A stretch of DNA of 64,000 bases from Pirellulimonas nuda (GCF_007750855.1 NZ_CP036291.1:1302001-1366000), one strand, 5' to 3'; positions 30,481 through 41,000 are shown, counted from the stretch's first letter. The notes: generated by a model not told the origin, from the sequence alone. A program made the numbers and translations.

Positions 30481-30645
30481 CTTTCAGCTTTCAGCGATCA
30501 GCGGTCAGCTTTTGTGGATGTTTGCCAACGTTTGTGTCGAACGCGGCTGGACTTGGCTAGGCGGTCCTCCCCGAGTAGGACCATAGAAGCAGAAACACAG
30601 AGCTGAAAGCTGATCGCTGAAAGCTGACCGCTAAGAGCTAACAGC
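30481..30645. repeat. Inverted pair of CAGC-type repeats
   Basis: AGCTTTCAGCGATCAGCGGT (from 30480) and GCTGATCGCTGAAAGCTGAC (30608-30627) are complementary arms of a palindrome about 160 bases long between dapB and the next gene. It is the same family as 12902-12960 and 37455-37560. Confidence 0.8.
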
Positions 30646-30665
30646 CCCAAGCCGCAGGCTTTTTC

Positions 30666-31040
30666 ATGGCGAAATGTGACGAGGGTTACCTGTGCGAGGT
30701 CTGCGGCGAGGACGTCGCGGAGCTCCCCGATAGCGACCTCTACCTGCGGTACGTGATCGGGCTCCTGGACCCCGAGGTGCTGCACACCTCGCCGGAGCGG
30801 CACGTGAGGTGCAACCCGGCGCTGGCCCAGTACATCGTGGACGGGGCGTTCAAGCCGGTCGCGTTCGAGGGGGACTTCGACAAGCGGGGGCTCGACCCGG
30901 CGTACGTCCGCGAGCGCGAGGCGCTGGTCACCCGCGGCTGGCGGCGGCTGCGGGAGCTGCGGGGTTCTGAGACCGCGATCATCGAGTACCCGCTGCCGGA
31001 GGTGGTAGAGAAGTTGCGCGACCGGTCTCCGTTTCGTTGA
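30666..31040 (+). CDS. Conserved-looking hypothetical protein with CXXC
   Basis: The 124-residue soluble protein begins MAKCDEGYLCEVCGEDVAEL, with Cys10 and Cys13 as a possible metal or redox pair and another Cys at 49. The middle contains RYVIGLLDPEVLH and a Tyr/Asp-rich region, then a C-terminal helix (WRRLRELRG). I do not recognise a named family. It is 26 bases before the MFS gene and may share its transcript. Strong codon bias in one frame supports it as real. Confidence 0.75.
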   Translation: MAKCDEGYLCEVCGEDVAELPDSDLYLRYVIGLLDPEVLHTSPERHVRCNPALAQYIVDGAFKPVAFEGDFDKRGLDPAYVREREALVTRGWRRLRELRGSETAIIEYPLPEVVEKLRDRSPFR

Positions 31041-31066
31041 TTGGCGGAGGGCGATAGACTCCTGGC

Positions 31067-32455
31067 ATGCCCGATCCAACGCCCGTCCAGCCGCCGAACC
31101 CCTACGATGCCTCCCAGGTGGCCGCGGGCCCGCCGCCGGCGCCTTCTCCCACCGTCGGCCCGCCGCTGGCGCCCTCGTCCACCGCCGCCGGGCTGGTGCT
31201 GCCGCCGCTGATGAAGGACCCCAGCTTCTGGGGGATGAACGCCACGCAGTTCCTGGGCGCCTTCAACGACAACCTGTTCAAGCAGACGCTGCTGCTGCTA
31301 GCGACCCCGGCCGCCGCGGCCGCCGCGGCCGGCGAGGGGGAAGACAAGCAGTCGCTGGCGATGATCGTGTTCGCGGCGGCGTTCTTGTTGCTCTCGGGCG
31401 TGGCCGGCTGGCTGGCGGACCGCACCAGCAAGCGGACGCTCATCATCGCCTCGAAGGTAGGCGAGGTCGCGGTGATGACCCTGGGCCTCGTCGGCTTCTT
31501 GATGTGGGAGCAGTTCGGGCTGGCCGGCATGTTTGTGGTGCTGTTCCTGATGGGCGCCCAGAGCGCGTTCTTTGGCCCCCCCAAGTACGGCATCCTGCCG
31601 GAGATGCTGCACGACCGCGACCTGCCCCGCGCCAACGGCATCTTCTTGATGTTCACCTTCTTGGCGATCATCTTCGGCACCGTGGTGGTGACCGTGTTTG
31701 GCGCGTCGCCCGACACCGCGTGGCGGTCGTCGCTGTTCTGCATCTTCATCGCCGTGGTCGGCGTGGGGACATCTCTGTTGGTGCGGCGTGTGCCGGTGGC
31801 CAACCCGGGCGCCAAGCTGCGCCCCGCCGACCTGTTCATCTCGCCCGAGATGATCCAACTGGTGCGGCGCGACCGCGAGCTGCTGCTGGCGCTGCTGGTG
31901 ACCAGCAGCTTCTGGATGCTCGGCGGCGTGGTCACCCAGGGGGTGAACGCCCTGGGCAAGACGCAGCTCGACCTCAAGGAGTGGACCAGCCTGCTGGCCG
32001 CGATGCTGGGGGTCGGCATCCCGATCGGCTGCGTGGTGGGTGGGCAGCTCTCGCGCAACTCGATCAACCCACGCGTGGTGACCGCCGGCGCCGTGGGGAT
32101 GGTGGTCTGCCTGCTGCTGCTGGCGGCGCCGTTCGGGCCGCAGTCTCACATGCTGGGGTTCTGGGGGAGCATCCCGGTATTGATCGTGCTGGGGTTCTTC
32201 ACCGGCATGTTCGTGGTGCCGATCCAGGTGTCGCTGCAGGTCCGCCCGCCGGCCGCCGACAAGGGCCGCATGATCGGGCTGATGAACCAGGTGAACTGGC
32301 TGGGGATCTTGTTCGGGGCGGTGCTGTACTTCGTGGCCATCCGTTTCTTAGAGGCGGACAACCTGCCGCGGTGCCTGATCTTTCTCGCCCCCGCGGCGAT
32401 CATGGCGCCCATCGCGCTGTTCTACCGCCCCGAAGAGCTCACGCTGGGAGACTAG
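31067..32455 (+). CDS. MFS transporter (LplT-like)
   Basis: The 462-residue inner-membrane protein starts with a Pro-rich cytoplasmic stretch (about 1-45), then about 12 helices. The first contains FLGAFNDNLFKQ, and a loop GWLADRTSKR follows, both typical of the MFS subgroup that includes lysophospholipid transporter LplT. The substrate is a guess from that resemblance; no acyltransferase domain or gene is attached. The pattern is otherwise normal for the family. Confidence 0.85.
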   Translation: MPDPTPVQPPNPYDASQVAAGPPPAPSPTVGPPLAPSSTAAGLVLPPLMKDPSFWGMNATQFLGAFNDNLFKQTLLLLATPAAAAAAAGEGEDKQSLAMIVFAAAFLLLSGVAGWLADRTSKRTLIIASKVGEVAVMTLGLVGFLMWEQFGLAGMFVVLFLMGAQSAFFGPPKYGILPEMLHDRDLPRANGIFLMFTFLAIIFGTVVVTVFGASPDTAWRSSLFCIFIAVVGVGTSLLVRRVPVANPGAKLRPADLFISPEMIQLVRRDRELLLALLVTSSFWMLGGVVTQGVNALGKTQLDLKEWTSLLAAMLGVGIPIGCVVGGQLSRNSINPRVVTAGAVGMVVCLLLLAAPFGPQSHMLGFWGSIPVLIVLGFFTGMFVVPIQVSLQVRPPAADKGRMIGLMNQVNWLGILFGAVLYFVAIRFLEADNLPRCLIFLAPAAIMAPIALFYRPEELTLGD

Positions 32456-32721
32456 CCGGCTCGCTGCTTCAGAGCCTGCCATGCGTTTGCCGCCATCGAC
32501 GCGACCTGCGGAATTGATGGCGCCCGAAGTCCGATTGATGGCGCTGCGGAAGGGCGCCATTCCCGCTCTCGCCGGGACTGGGCTTGGTTTCGCCTTGTTT
32601 CTGAGGGGTTTGTTGGTTTCTTCGATTTTTCTCGCCGCTGTGGCGTAACAATCGCGTTGGGTTTCGTAGGTACGGGCGCCGCAACGGGGCCCAAAGCGTT
32701 CCCCCCGCGAGAGAGAAGAAC

Positions 32722-33078
32722 ATGAACCGCATGCTCACCACACTGGCCATCTTCGGCGCCGGCCTCTGGCTGAGCGCTTCGGCCGCCCCGGCCGCTGCCC
32801 AAGGCATCCACATCGGCGGCGCCGGCGTGCACGTCGACATCGGCAACCCCCACGGATATGGCTACGGCGGCGGCCACTACCACGCCCACTCCTACCCCGG
32901 CTCACACAGTTACGGCTACAACGCCGCCTACGGGCGGGGTTATGGTGGGTACGGGCGTGGGTATGGGCGTGGGTACAGCGGAGCCTACGGCGTTTCCCGC
33001 TCTTCGTACTACCGCGGCGGCTACGTGGCGCCTCGCAGCTACGGCAACCCCTATCACCGACGCGGCTACGGATACTAA
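32722..33078 (+). CDS. Small secreted Gly/Tyr-rich protein
   Basis: The 118-residue protein has a signal peptide (LAIFGAGLWLSASAAPAAAQ) and a mature part dominated by Gly, Tyr, His and Arg: GYGYGGGHYHAHSYPG, then GRGYGGYGRGYGRGYSG. Such low-complexity sequence suggests an extracellular, aggregation-prone or matrix protein, or a metal-binding one through its His residues. It has an upstream AGAGAGAAG ribosome site and its own terminator. No catalytic fold is visible. Confidence 0.8.
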   Translation: MNRMLTTLAIFGAGLWLSASAAPAAAQGIHIGGAGVHVDIGNPHGYGYGGGHYHAHSYPGSHSYGYNAAYGRGYGGYGRGYGRGYSGAYGVSRSSYYRGGYVAPRSYGNPYHRRGYGY

Positions 33079-33103
33079 CCGACGGTCGCTACCGAACGAA
33101 AAA

Positions 33104-33134
33104 AGCGGGCCGTGCGAATGTCGCACGGCCCGCT
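33104..33134. terminator. Bidirectional hairpin terminator
   Basis: A 14-bp perfect stem, 33104-33117 and 33121-33134, with a 3-base loop lies between the convergent Gly/Tyr-rich gene and ppnP. The run of A at 33099-33104 gives a T-tract for the minus-strand gene; the plus-strand T-tract is weaker. Confidence 0.85.
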
Positions 33135-33171
33135 TCGTTGTTTGGTCAGTGGGTACGAGTCCGCTGATGCC

Positions 33172-33498
33172 TCAGTCCGGCAGGAACGAACAGACGTAGT
33201 CGGTTGGCTCGTTCACCGTGATCGCGAACTCGACGTCGGCCGGCACGTGGAACGATTCCCCCCCCACCGCGCGGATCGGCCCGTCGGCGCCCGGGATCAT
33301 CACCTCAACCGACCCGGACACGATGTCCATCAGCTCGGCCTGGCGGGTGTTGAACTCGTACTGCCCACGCTGCATGAACCCCAGCGTCTTCTTGGCGCCG
33401 TCGGGCAGCTCTACGCTGCGGCTCACCACGGCGCCGTCGAAATAAACATTCGCGGCGACCTTGATCGCGACCGACGTAAGCTTTTCGGGAAACGCCAT
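33172..33498 (-). CDS. ppnP: Pyrimidine/purine nucleoside phosphorylase PpnP
   Basis: PpnP phosphorolytically cleaves several nucleosides to base and ribose 1-phosphate. The 108-residue single-domain cupin has the family pattern ANVYFDGAVVSRSVELPDG, KKTLGFMQRGQYEFNT, SGSVEVMIPG, GESFHVPA and YVCSF. It is slightly longer than the E. coli protein. It sits behind the lipoprotein gene in the same direction, 27 bases away. Confidence 0.93.
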   Translation of the reverse strand: MAFPEKLTSVAIKVAANVYFDGAVVSRSVELPDGAKKTLGFMQRGQYEFNTRQAELMDIVSGSVEVMIPGADGPIRAVGGESFHVPADVEFAITVNEPTDYVCSFLPD

Positions 33499-33525
33499 CG
33501 GAGTTGCTCGTTTGCTGAGGGGGGT

Positions 33526-33864
33526 CTACTGAACGACCGACTCGGAGAAGCCCGCTTTGTCGAGCGAGGCGATTGCCGCGTCCTTGTCGAACTCCGACTC
33601 GTCGACCGCCAGCGTCACGGTGTGCGAGTCGACGTCGCACTTCACGTCCTTCACGCCGGAGGCGCCGGCCAGCACCTCTTCGATCCCCGCGGCGCACACC
33701 TCGCAGTGCATCGACGGCGTCGAGATCGACACGGTCGGCAGGTTCGCCACGTTGAACACCTGCGGCGCGGCGGCCGGCGAAGCGTCGACGGTCGTTGTCG
33801 GCAGCGTCTCAGACGTAGAGCAGCCAACCAAAGCGGCCAGCACGACGAGTGGATAAAGCTTCAT
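33526..33864 (-). CDS. HMA-domain metal-binding lipoprotein
   Basis: The 112-residue protein has a lipobox (VVLAALVGC, Cys15), so it should be lipidated and processed by LspA. After a Thr/Pro/Ala linker comes a heavy-metal-associated domain of ferredoxin-like fold with MHCEVC as metal site, plus the expected GVKDVKCDVDSHTVTL and AGFSESV segments. It probably binds copper or another soft metal outside the cytoplasm. No metal ATPase lies nearby. Confidence 0.87.
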   Translation of the reverse strand: MKLYPLVVLAALVGCSTSETLPTTTVDASPAAAPQVFNVANLPTVSISTPSMHCEVCAAGIEEVLAGASGVKDVKCDVDSHTVTLAVDESEFDKDAAIASLDKAGFSESVVQ

Positions 33865-33966
33865 GGCGGGGGTCCTTCGGACGGGGATCGGGTACTGCGT
33901 CTTAAATAGGATAGGATTCCGCCCCGGCCATGGGCAAGCGTTGGCGTCGGGCGGGGCCTGTCCTGC

Positions 33967-34869
33967 CTAGAAACTCAGCATCTGGCGGTAGTCGCGCATC
34001 CGCTTTTCGATGTCGTCGCGGGTGATCTCTTGCAGCCGCTCCAGGCCGAATCCCTCGACGTTGAAGCTGGCGACCAGCACGCCGTACGCCATCGCGGTCT
34101 TCAGCGTCTCGGGGTCGAACCGGTCCTGCTCCGTCAGGTACCCCATCATGCCCCCGGCGAAGCTGTCGCCGGCGCCGGTGGGGTCGATCACCTTGGGCGT
34201 GGGGTAGGCGGGCATCACGTAGGTTTCGTGCTCGCTGAAGAACATGGCGCCGTGTTCGCCCTTCTTGATGATCACGAACCGCGGCCCCATCTCGCGGACC
34301 GCGTGCCCCGCGGCCACCAGGTTCTCGGTGCCGGTGAGCAGCTTGGCCTCGCTGTCGTTGAGCACTAGCCCGTCCAGGTCGTTCATCAACGCGTTCAGGT
34401 CGTCGCGCTGGGTGGTGATCCACAGGTCCATCGTGTCGGCGACCGCCAGCTTGCGCTGGGTGGTCTGCGACAGCACTTTCCGCTGCACCGCCGGCACGCC
34501 GTTGGCCAGGAACACGTACTGCGCCTCGCGGTAGTCGGCGGGCAGCTCCGGGTCGAACGTGCCGAACACGTTTAGCTGCACGTCCAGCGTCTCGCGGTCG
34601 TTCATGTTCGGCTCGTAGCGGCCGGTCCAGGTGAACGTCTCGCCGCCAGCGACTTGGGTGAGCCCCGACGTGTCGATGCCGCGGTCTTGCAGCATGCGGG
34701 TGTGTTGGGCGGGCCAGTCTTCGCCCACCACGCCCACCAGCCGGACGCTGGTGAAGAAGCTGGCCGCGTACGAAAAGTGCGTGGCCGAACCCCCCAGCAG
34801 GTTGTCGCGGCGGGCGGTGGGGGTTTGGACGTTATCGATCGCGACCGATCCAACGACGAGCAGAGACAT
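33967..34869 (-). CDS. PfkB-family carbohydrate kinase
   Basis: The 300-residue ribokinase-fold enzyme has the C-terminal signature IDPTGAGDSFAGG with the catalytic Asp, an N-terminal LLVVGSVAIDNV, and GGSATHFSYAASF. The substrate is a sugar or nucleoside of unknown identity. The start at 34869 is chosen because an in-frame upstream extension consists of Pro/Arg-rich translation of a G-rich repeat. No clear Shine-Dalgarno is seen. Confidence 0.9.
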   Translation of the reverse strand: MSLLVVGSVAIDNVQTPTARRDNLLGGSATHFSYAASFFTSVRLVGVVGEDWPAQHTRMLQDRGIDTSGLTQVAGGETFTWTGRYEPNMNDRETLDVQLNVFGTFDPELPADYREAQYVFLANGVPAVQRKVLSQTTQRKLAVADTMDLWITTQRDDLNALMNDLDGLVLNDSEAKLLTGTENLVAAGHAVREMGPRFVIIKKGEHGAMFFSEHETYVMPAYPTPKVIDPTGAGDSFAGGMMGYLTEQDRFDPETLKTAMAYGVLVASFNVEGFGLERLQEITRDDIEKRMRDYRQMLSF

Positions 34870-34871
34870 AC

Positions 34872-34935
34872 GCGGGGGGCTGGGGGCTGGGGGGCTGGGG
34901 GTGGTCCGCCGCGGCGGACTGCGCCGCGGGGGCTG
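34872..34935. repeat. G-rich tandem tract upstream of the PfkB gene
   Basis: Repeats of GGGGGCTG lie at 34873-34910, followed by a short palindrome around GTCCGCCGCGGCGGAC (34914-34929). At least four runs of three or more G could fold as a G-quadruplex on the plus strand. Confidence 0.65.
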
Positions 34936-35018
34936 GGGACGGGGACAAACTAAGCAGAATGCGACGTGCGTACAAGGCGCGAAAAGTCGCTCAATCGCAA
35001 AACCCAATAGCCGCCGGG

Positions 35019-35639
35019 CTACGCCCGTCGACGCGATTCCCACTCCCGCACCCCCTCGTACGCCACGCGCCCCAGGCTCGCCGCCCCTTCTGCGTCCGGG
35101 TGCAGGTTGTCTGGGAACAGCTCCGGCCTGTCGCGTAGGGGCCCGTAGAAGTCGAGCAGCCCCACGCCCAGCCGCTCCGCGACCCGCCGGACGCCGGGGC
35201 GGACCGCTTGGTCGAGGGCCGCGATGTCGATCTGGGGCAGCGGCTCGAACACCGGCGGTGGGGTCGCCAGCAGCACGGCCCCGCCGTCGGTCAGCCCCGC
35301 GAAATGCTCGGCCAGGGCCGCCAAATCTGCCTCAAACTCCCCCAGCTTGTCGGCGTTTACCACCTGGGCGTCGTTCGTCCCCAGGCACAGCAGCGTGAGC
35401 TGCGGCGCGAACCGCGTGGCCGAGGCGTACGACACCGTCTTCCAGTACGGCTCGTGGCTGGCGCGCATCGCCGCAGCGCCGGCGTAGCCGAAGTTGCGGA
35501 CGTTGTAGCCGCCACGATGGAATTGTTCCAGCAGCCGGGCCATCACGGCCGGGTAGCACTGCTCGCGGCGGTTCGGGAGCCCCAGGCCGAACGTCAGGCT
35601 GGCGCCGACGCAGGCGACGCGTACGGGGGCGTCGGTCAC
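35019..35639 (-). CDS. SGNH/GDSL hydrolase
   Basis: The 206-residue esterase-like protein has the SGNH blocks: GASLTFG with Ser14, a Gly block (RNFGYAGAA), GTND, and DNLHPD with Asp177 and His180. No signal peptide is clear. The start is the GTG at 35639, which overlaps the preceding DUF1559 stop as GTGA, an arrangement of translational coupling. The substrate is not known. Confidence 0.88.
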   Translation of the reverse strand: MTDAPVRVACVGASLTFGLGLPNRREQCYPAVMARLLEQFHRGGYNVRNFGYAGAAAMRASHEPYWKTVSYASATRFAPQLTLLCLGTNDAQVVNADKLGEFEADLAALAEHFAGLTDGGAVLLATPPPVFEPLPQIDIAALDQAVRPGVRRVAERLGVGLLDFYGPLRDRPELFPDNLHPDAEGAASLGRVAYEGVREWESRRRA

Positions 35640-37342
35640 GGGACCTGCACCACCTCGCCGCCGCCGATGGTGAGCAGCGCCAGCCACGTATCGAGGTCGA
35701 TGTCCTGCGACATGAAGTGGACGGACCCGTCACAGAACCCAACGATGAAGCCCTGCGGGTGGCGGCTCCCCAGCCCTGCCAGCGGGTCGTCTTCGTCGGG
35801 GGTCCAGTCCCCGGGCTGGGTCCACACCGGGGCAGCCTCGTCGCTTACTTCTACCAGCGCGACGGTATTGGATGTCCCGTCCGTAATGTTGCGCATCCCG
35901 GTTCCATCGGCTCCGCCGCTCATCAGATAGCCTTCGCCCGTGACCGCGGCATAGCACGACCGACCTTCTTCGGGGGATAGCACCGAGCTCGGGTCCAGAA
36001 ACGTTTGTGGCATCAGCGGGATGAGCTGCTTGTTGTGCTCGCTGTCCCACGGCTCGTCGAGGTGGAACTGCTCGTACAACGCCTGCTCTTCGACAAAGGG
36101 CAGAATCGCTACCCGCCAGCTCAACAGGGGTTCGCCGTCGTCCGAGAAGATGGCCGCCGGCGGAAATCCGTTGTGTACGTCGTGGTAGTTGTGCAGGGCG
36201 AGCATTAGTTGCTTCATGTTGTTCGTAGATTGCGATCTCCGGGCCGCTTCGCGGGCCGCCTGCACTGCCGGCAGCAACAGCGCGATCAGGATCCCGATCA
36301 CCGCGACAATCACTAGCTGCTGCTGCATCAGCGCCGAGGCGTTCGCATCGCCCAGTTCACCGGCGGCCAGATTGCCCGAGATCAAGGTCATGGTGTCGCC
36401 ATCGGCGGTGAGCGACAGCCCATCATAAAACTGCTTGTTCATCCGCAGCGAGTACTTGCCAAACGCCTGCTGGATGGGGTCGTCGCTGGCCAGCAGCATC
36501 TGAGCCGGCGCCTCGGCCTGGGCCCGGGCCTCGGCGATCCCGTCGGCCACCAGCTTCTCGACCTCCTCTGCCGAAGACGCGTCGTCGGCCCGCACCACCA
36601 GGCCGCTAACGCGGCCGCTGCTGAGGTTCAGGCTGGCCTCGGCGCCGCGGAGCAGCATCGGGATCTGCAGGTACTTGCGGTACTGGGGCGGCACCTGCTG
36701 CCCGCCGGCGCCGACCCCCATCTGCACAAACGGCCGCAGCGCTTGCAGGTCGAGCGCCAAAAAGAAGTCGTCCGCGCCGCCGTGCGCCTTGAGGTCGTCA
36801 ACAAACGAGCCCTCGGCTGCTTGTTCCCCCTTGGCGAGCTTCTTGACCATCCCCTCGGAGCCGACCAGCAGCGTCTTGGTGTCGATCGGGTAGAGGCTCG
36901 GCAGGTTGGGGTCGCGGCTCTTGAGGTAGGTCCGCTCCCCCAGCTTGGCGCGCTCGGTGTGCCCGATCAGCTCCGGGGCGAACTTCGCTGGGCTGAAGGG
37001 GTTCTCGAGCTCGAAGATGACGCCGTAGTTGGGGGGCGCGGGGCCGGGGGGCGCCTCGACCACCACCGTCACCAGCCGGATGTCTTTCGGGTCGATCCCC
37101 AGGAACTTCTGCCCGGCCGCCTCGGCGACCTCGATGGGCAGCATCTGGGCGATGGGCGCCGCCATCACCTGGGCGGGCCGCAACTGGGCGAAGGCGACCG
37201 TCATCGGCGTCACGAAACGGGTCTCGACGCCAGTAACGCTGCCGCCCGCGGACTCCTGAGCCCGCGCCATGGCCATCGGACCAAGCAGCACCGCCACGGC
37301 GGTAACCAGGCGGACAGTAAGCAAGCGGGCGAGCGAAGTCAT
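35636..37342 (-). CDS. DUF1559 protein with internal pilin-like helix
   Basis: The 568-residue protein has a signal peptide at its N-terminus ([22 protein letters not shown]), a large extracytoplasmic domain (about 40-335), then a pilin-like hydrophobic helix at 342-360 ([19 protein letters not shown]) followed by [19 protein letters not shown] and the DUF1559 domain (about 375-568, ending with [14 protein letters not shown]). DUF1559 proteins usually have the pilin-like helix at their start, so here another domain has been added before it. The product may sit at the cell surface; role unknown. The start at 37342 fits the signal peptide and has GAGG upstream. Confidence 0.86.
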   Translation of the reverse strand: MTSLARLLTVRLVTAVAVLLGPMAMARAQESAGGSVTGVETRFVTPMTVAFAQLRPAQVMAAPIAQMLPIEVAEAAGQKFLGIDPKDIRLVTVVVEAPPGPAPPNYGVIFELENPFSPAKFAPELIGHTERAKLGERTYLKSRDPNLPSLYPIDTKTLLVGSEGMVKKLAKGEQAAEGSFVDDLKAHGGADDFFLALDLQALRPFVQMGVGAGGQQVPPQYRKYLQIPMLLRGAEASLNLSSGRVSGLVVRADDASSAEEVEKLVADGIAEARAQAEAPAQMLLASDDPIQQAFGKYSLRMNKQFYDGLSLTADGDTMTLISGNLAAGELGDANASALMQQQLVIVAVIGILIALLLPAVQAAREAARRSQSTNNMKQLMLALHNYHDVHNGFPPAAIFSDDGEPLLSWRVAILPFVEEQALYEQFHLDEPWDSEHNKQLIPLMPQTFLDPSSVLSPEEGRSCYAAVTGEGYLMSGGADGTGMRNITDGTSNTVALVEVSDEAAPVWTQPGDWTPDEDDPLAGLGSRHPQGFIVGFCDGSVHFMSQDIDLDTWLALLTIGGGEVVQVP

Positions 37343-37423
37343 CGTGAGATCCTCTGGAGGAGCGGGCGCCGGACGAGCGACAGCGTAACTCGCGGGCGCC
37401 CGAGCGGTCAACTTTTGCCCAAA

Positions 37424-37586
37424 AAGCGAGCCGTCGGCGTCCGCCGCCGGGGGCTTCTAGCTTTCAGCGGTCAGCTTTTAGCGTTCCGCTAGAACGAACG
37501 ACGCCGAGGGAAAATGCTGTCGATTGACCCCTGGCTGCTGAGCGCTGACCGCTGAAAGCTCCGGCGGCTGACGCCGTCGGCTCGCC
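37424..37586. repeat. Compound palindrome of two repeat families
   Basis: An outer pair resembles GCGAGCCGTCGGCGTCCGCC (37424 on) and its complement near 37563-37586. Inside are CAGC-type arms (AGCTTTCAGCGGTCAGCTTT, from 37458; GCTGACCGCTGAAAGCTCC near 37543-37561). Two families found separately elsewhere are nested here, in the spacer of 340 bases between the divergent DUF1559 and phosphofructokinase genes (37343-37682). No other feature is seen in that spacer. Confidence 0.8.
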
Positions 37587-37682
37587 TGGGGGGGGCCTAA
37601 GCGCCCCTGGCGGCCCCAATTAGAATACTTTCTCATTCCCCCCCCCCTTTGGCCCCCCGCCGCCACTCGCCCCTGCGTGACT

Positions 37683-39008
<1,326 letters not shown>

Positions 39009-39021
39009 CACAGCGCGTTCT

Positions 39022-39045
39022 CCCCTCCCCCTGAAGGGGGAGGGG
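39022..39045 (+). terminator. Hairpin between phosphofructokinase and pyrophosphatase genes
   Basis: A 10-bp stem, CCCCTCCCCC (39022-39031) and GGGGGAGGGG (39036-39045), with loop TGAA, follows the phosphofructokinase stop. It has no T-tract, so it may only attenuate or stabilise the message. Confidence 0.4.
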
Positions 39046-39114
39046 GATAACGGATCGGCCTTCGGCCTGTCTTGCGAACAAGAGTCAGTTCTCCCTTCAC
39101 CCCGGCGCCATCCC

Positions 39115-39729
39115 ATGAGTTTCCCGCAGCCGTTTTTCCGCTGGCGCCCGCACCCCTGGCACGGTTTGGACGTCGGCCCCGACCCGCCGAACATCGTGCA
39201 GGCCTACATCGAGCTCACGCCGTTCGACCGCGTGAAGTACGAGCTCGACAAGAAGACCGGCTACCTGCGTGTCGACCGGCCCAACCGCACGTCGAGTTTC
39301 CCGCCGACGCTGTACGGGTTCGTCCCCAAGACGTTCTGCGGCAAGCGTGTGCAGGCCCTCATGCCCGAGAGCCGCTCGGGCGACGGCGACCCGTTAGACA
39401 TCTGCGTGATTAGCGAGCGGCCGATCAACAACTCAGAGATCCTGCTCAAGGCCCGCGTGGTGGGGGGTTTGCCGATGCTGGACGACGGCGAGGCGGACGA
39501 CAAGATCATCGCGGTGCTCGAGAGCGACGCGATGTGGAATTCGGTGAGCGACGTCTCCGAGCTCCCCAAGGTGCTGGTCGACCGGCTGCGGCACTACTTC
39601 AGCACCTACAAGGCGCTGACGCCCGAGGAAGCGGTCGAGGTGAAGATCGACCACGCCTACGGCCGCGACCGGGCCCACGAGGTGATCCGCGCCGCGATGG
39701 CGGACTATGAGGAAGAATTCGGCGAGTGA
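39115..39729 (+). CDS. ppa: Inorganic pyrophosphatase
   Basis: This family I soluble enzyme hydrolyses PPi to phosphate, which pulls biosynthetic reactions forward. The 204-residue protein has the metal-binding motif DGDPLDIC, plus [10 protein letters not shown] and the C-terminal helix that contains [12 protein letters not shown]. It is somewhat longer than E. coli Ppa (176). It lies 106 bases after a phosphofructokinase that consumes PPi. Confidence 0.92.
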   Translation: MSFPQPFFRWRPHPWHGLDVGPDPPNIVQAYIELTPFDRVKYELDKKTGYLRVDRPNRTSSFPPTLYGFVPKTFCGKRVQALMPESRSGDGDPLDICVISERPINNSEILLKARVVGGLPMLDDGEADDKIIAVLESDAMWNSVSDVSELPKVLVDRLRHYFSTYKALTPEEAVEVKIDHAYGRDRAHEVIRAAMADYEEEFGE

Positions 39730-39743
39730 TCCGAGATCACGAC

Positions 39744-39929
39744 GGTTCACCACAGAGCCACAGAGAGCACAGAGACGCAAGAGAGACGAGCAATCGATAT
39801 TTGGAACCGCCGATGGACGCGGATGAACGCCGATAGCGAGAGACTCGTTCTTATCGGCGTTCATCCGCGTCCATCGGCGGTTTCTTCTCCTTTCGTCTCT
39901 GCGTCCTCTGTGGCTCCGTGGTTAACCCG
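39744..39929. repeat. Nested palindrome with a perfect 31-bp inner stem
   Basis: Outer arms 39744-39777 and 39895-39929 are of the CAGAG type (ACCACAGAGCCACAGAGAGC). Inner arms 39805-39835 and 39852-39882 are perfectly complementary over 31 bases, with a 16-base loop. The element fills the ppa-hisB spacer. Its inner sequence (GACGCGGATGAACGCCGAT) resembles the element between accB and accC. Confidence 0.9.
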
Positions 39930-39931
39930 TC

Positions 39932-40531
39932 TTAGAGCGCGCCCTTGGTGCTCGGGACGCCGGTGAGCCGGCCGTCGGGCTCGACCGCCATCCGCAGCGC
40001 CCGGGCGCACGCCTTGAAGGCGGCCTCGGCGATGTGGTGGTTGTTGCGGCCGTGGTGCAGCACGACGTGCAGGTTGCACTGCGCGTTCGAGGCGAACGCC
40101 TGCCAGAAGTCCTCGACCAGCTCCGTGTCGAACTCGCCGATCTTGGCGGCGCTAAACGGCGCCCGCCAGACCAGGTAGTCGCGGCCCGAGAGGTCGATCG
40201 CGGCGGTCACCAGCGTCTCGTCCATCGGCAGCGTGCAGTCGCCGTAGCGGCGGATGCCGGCCTTATCGCCGAGGGCCTGCCGCAGGGCCTGCCCGAGGCA
40301 GATGCCGACGTCCTCGGTGGTGTGGTGGGCGTCTACGTTGAGGTCGCCGGTCGCCTCGACCTTCAGGTCGACCGCGGCGTGCTTGGCGAACAGCTCAAGC
40401 ATATGGTCGAGGAAGCCCACGCCGGTGCCGATGGTCGCGGCGCCCGAGCCGTCGAGCGCTAGCTCTAAGCGGATGCTGGTTTCGCGGGTAGTTCGTTCGA
40501 TGGAAGCTTTTCGAGCCACGTTTTTGCCCAC
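39932..40531 (-). CDS. hisB: Imidazoleglycerol-phosphate dehydratase
   Basis: HisB dehydrates imidazole-glycerol phosphate to imidazole-acetol phosphate in histidine synthesis, using two manganese ions. The 199-residue protein has both His-rich metal motifs, [11 protein letters not shown] and [15 protein letters not shown], and [10 protein letters not shown]. It is the monofunctional form without a phosphatase domain. The start codon is GTG at 40531. No other his gene is adjacent. Confidence 0.95.
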   Translation of the reverse strand: MGKNVARKASIERTTRETSIRLELALDGSGAATIGTGVGFLDHMLELFAKHAAVDLKVEATGDLNVDAHHTTEDVGICLGQALRQALGDKAGIRRYGDCTLPMDETLVTAAIDLSGRDYLVWRAPFSAAKIGEFDTELVEDFWQAFASNAQCNLHVVLHHGRNNHHIAEAAFKACARALRMAVEPDGRLTGVPSTKGAL

Positions 40532-40705
40532 GAATTGAACGAATGAAGCGAATCAGGAGAACGCTTTAAGCAAGCGTAGATCGAGTACTAGTTTGTCGCA
40601 GAACTCAAAGTCCGACGAGACTGAAAGTGCGGCAATCGCCGCGCCCGCTTATTCGCTTCATTCGCGAGATTCGTGGGCAAACAAGGCGTCAGGCCCAGGT
40701 TTCTG

Positions 40706-40933
40706 CTAGGCCCAGTCGAGGCCTGTTTCGTGGCGGACGCGTTCTTCGAACTCGCCCAGCAGGCCGCCGACCACGTCCCAGCCGGCCTGGCGTCGGACCT
40801 CGATGTCGCCCTGTGGGTTGACCCGCACGATCGTGTCGGGGTTCACCCCGGCCGCGTTCAGGTCTTCGTGGTGCAGCTCGTCCTCGACCAAGATGCGATC
40901 GAGGGTGACGCCGGTCATTTCAATGAATTGCAT
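40706..40933 (-). CDS. Small hypothetical protein
   Basis: The 75-residue soluble protein (MQFIEMTGVTLDRILVEDEL, then NPDTIVRVNPQGDIEVRR and a C-terminal WDVVGGLLGEFEERV helix) is not recognised by me. Its compact, charged composition and ATG at 40933 suggest a real gene. An in-frame start at 41032 would extend into repeat sequence and is less likely. It lies after hisB, same strand. Confidence 0.65.
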   Translation of the reverse strand: MQFIEMTGVTLDRILVEDELHHEDLNAAGVNPDTIVRVNPQGDIEVRRQAGWDVVGGLLGEFEERVRHETGLDWA

Positions 40934-41000
40934 GGTGCTGGGTCCTGCCTGGTGCTCCCGAGCCGCCGATTGTAGCCGATTCCGGCGGCTCAGAAAGGAC

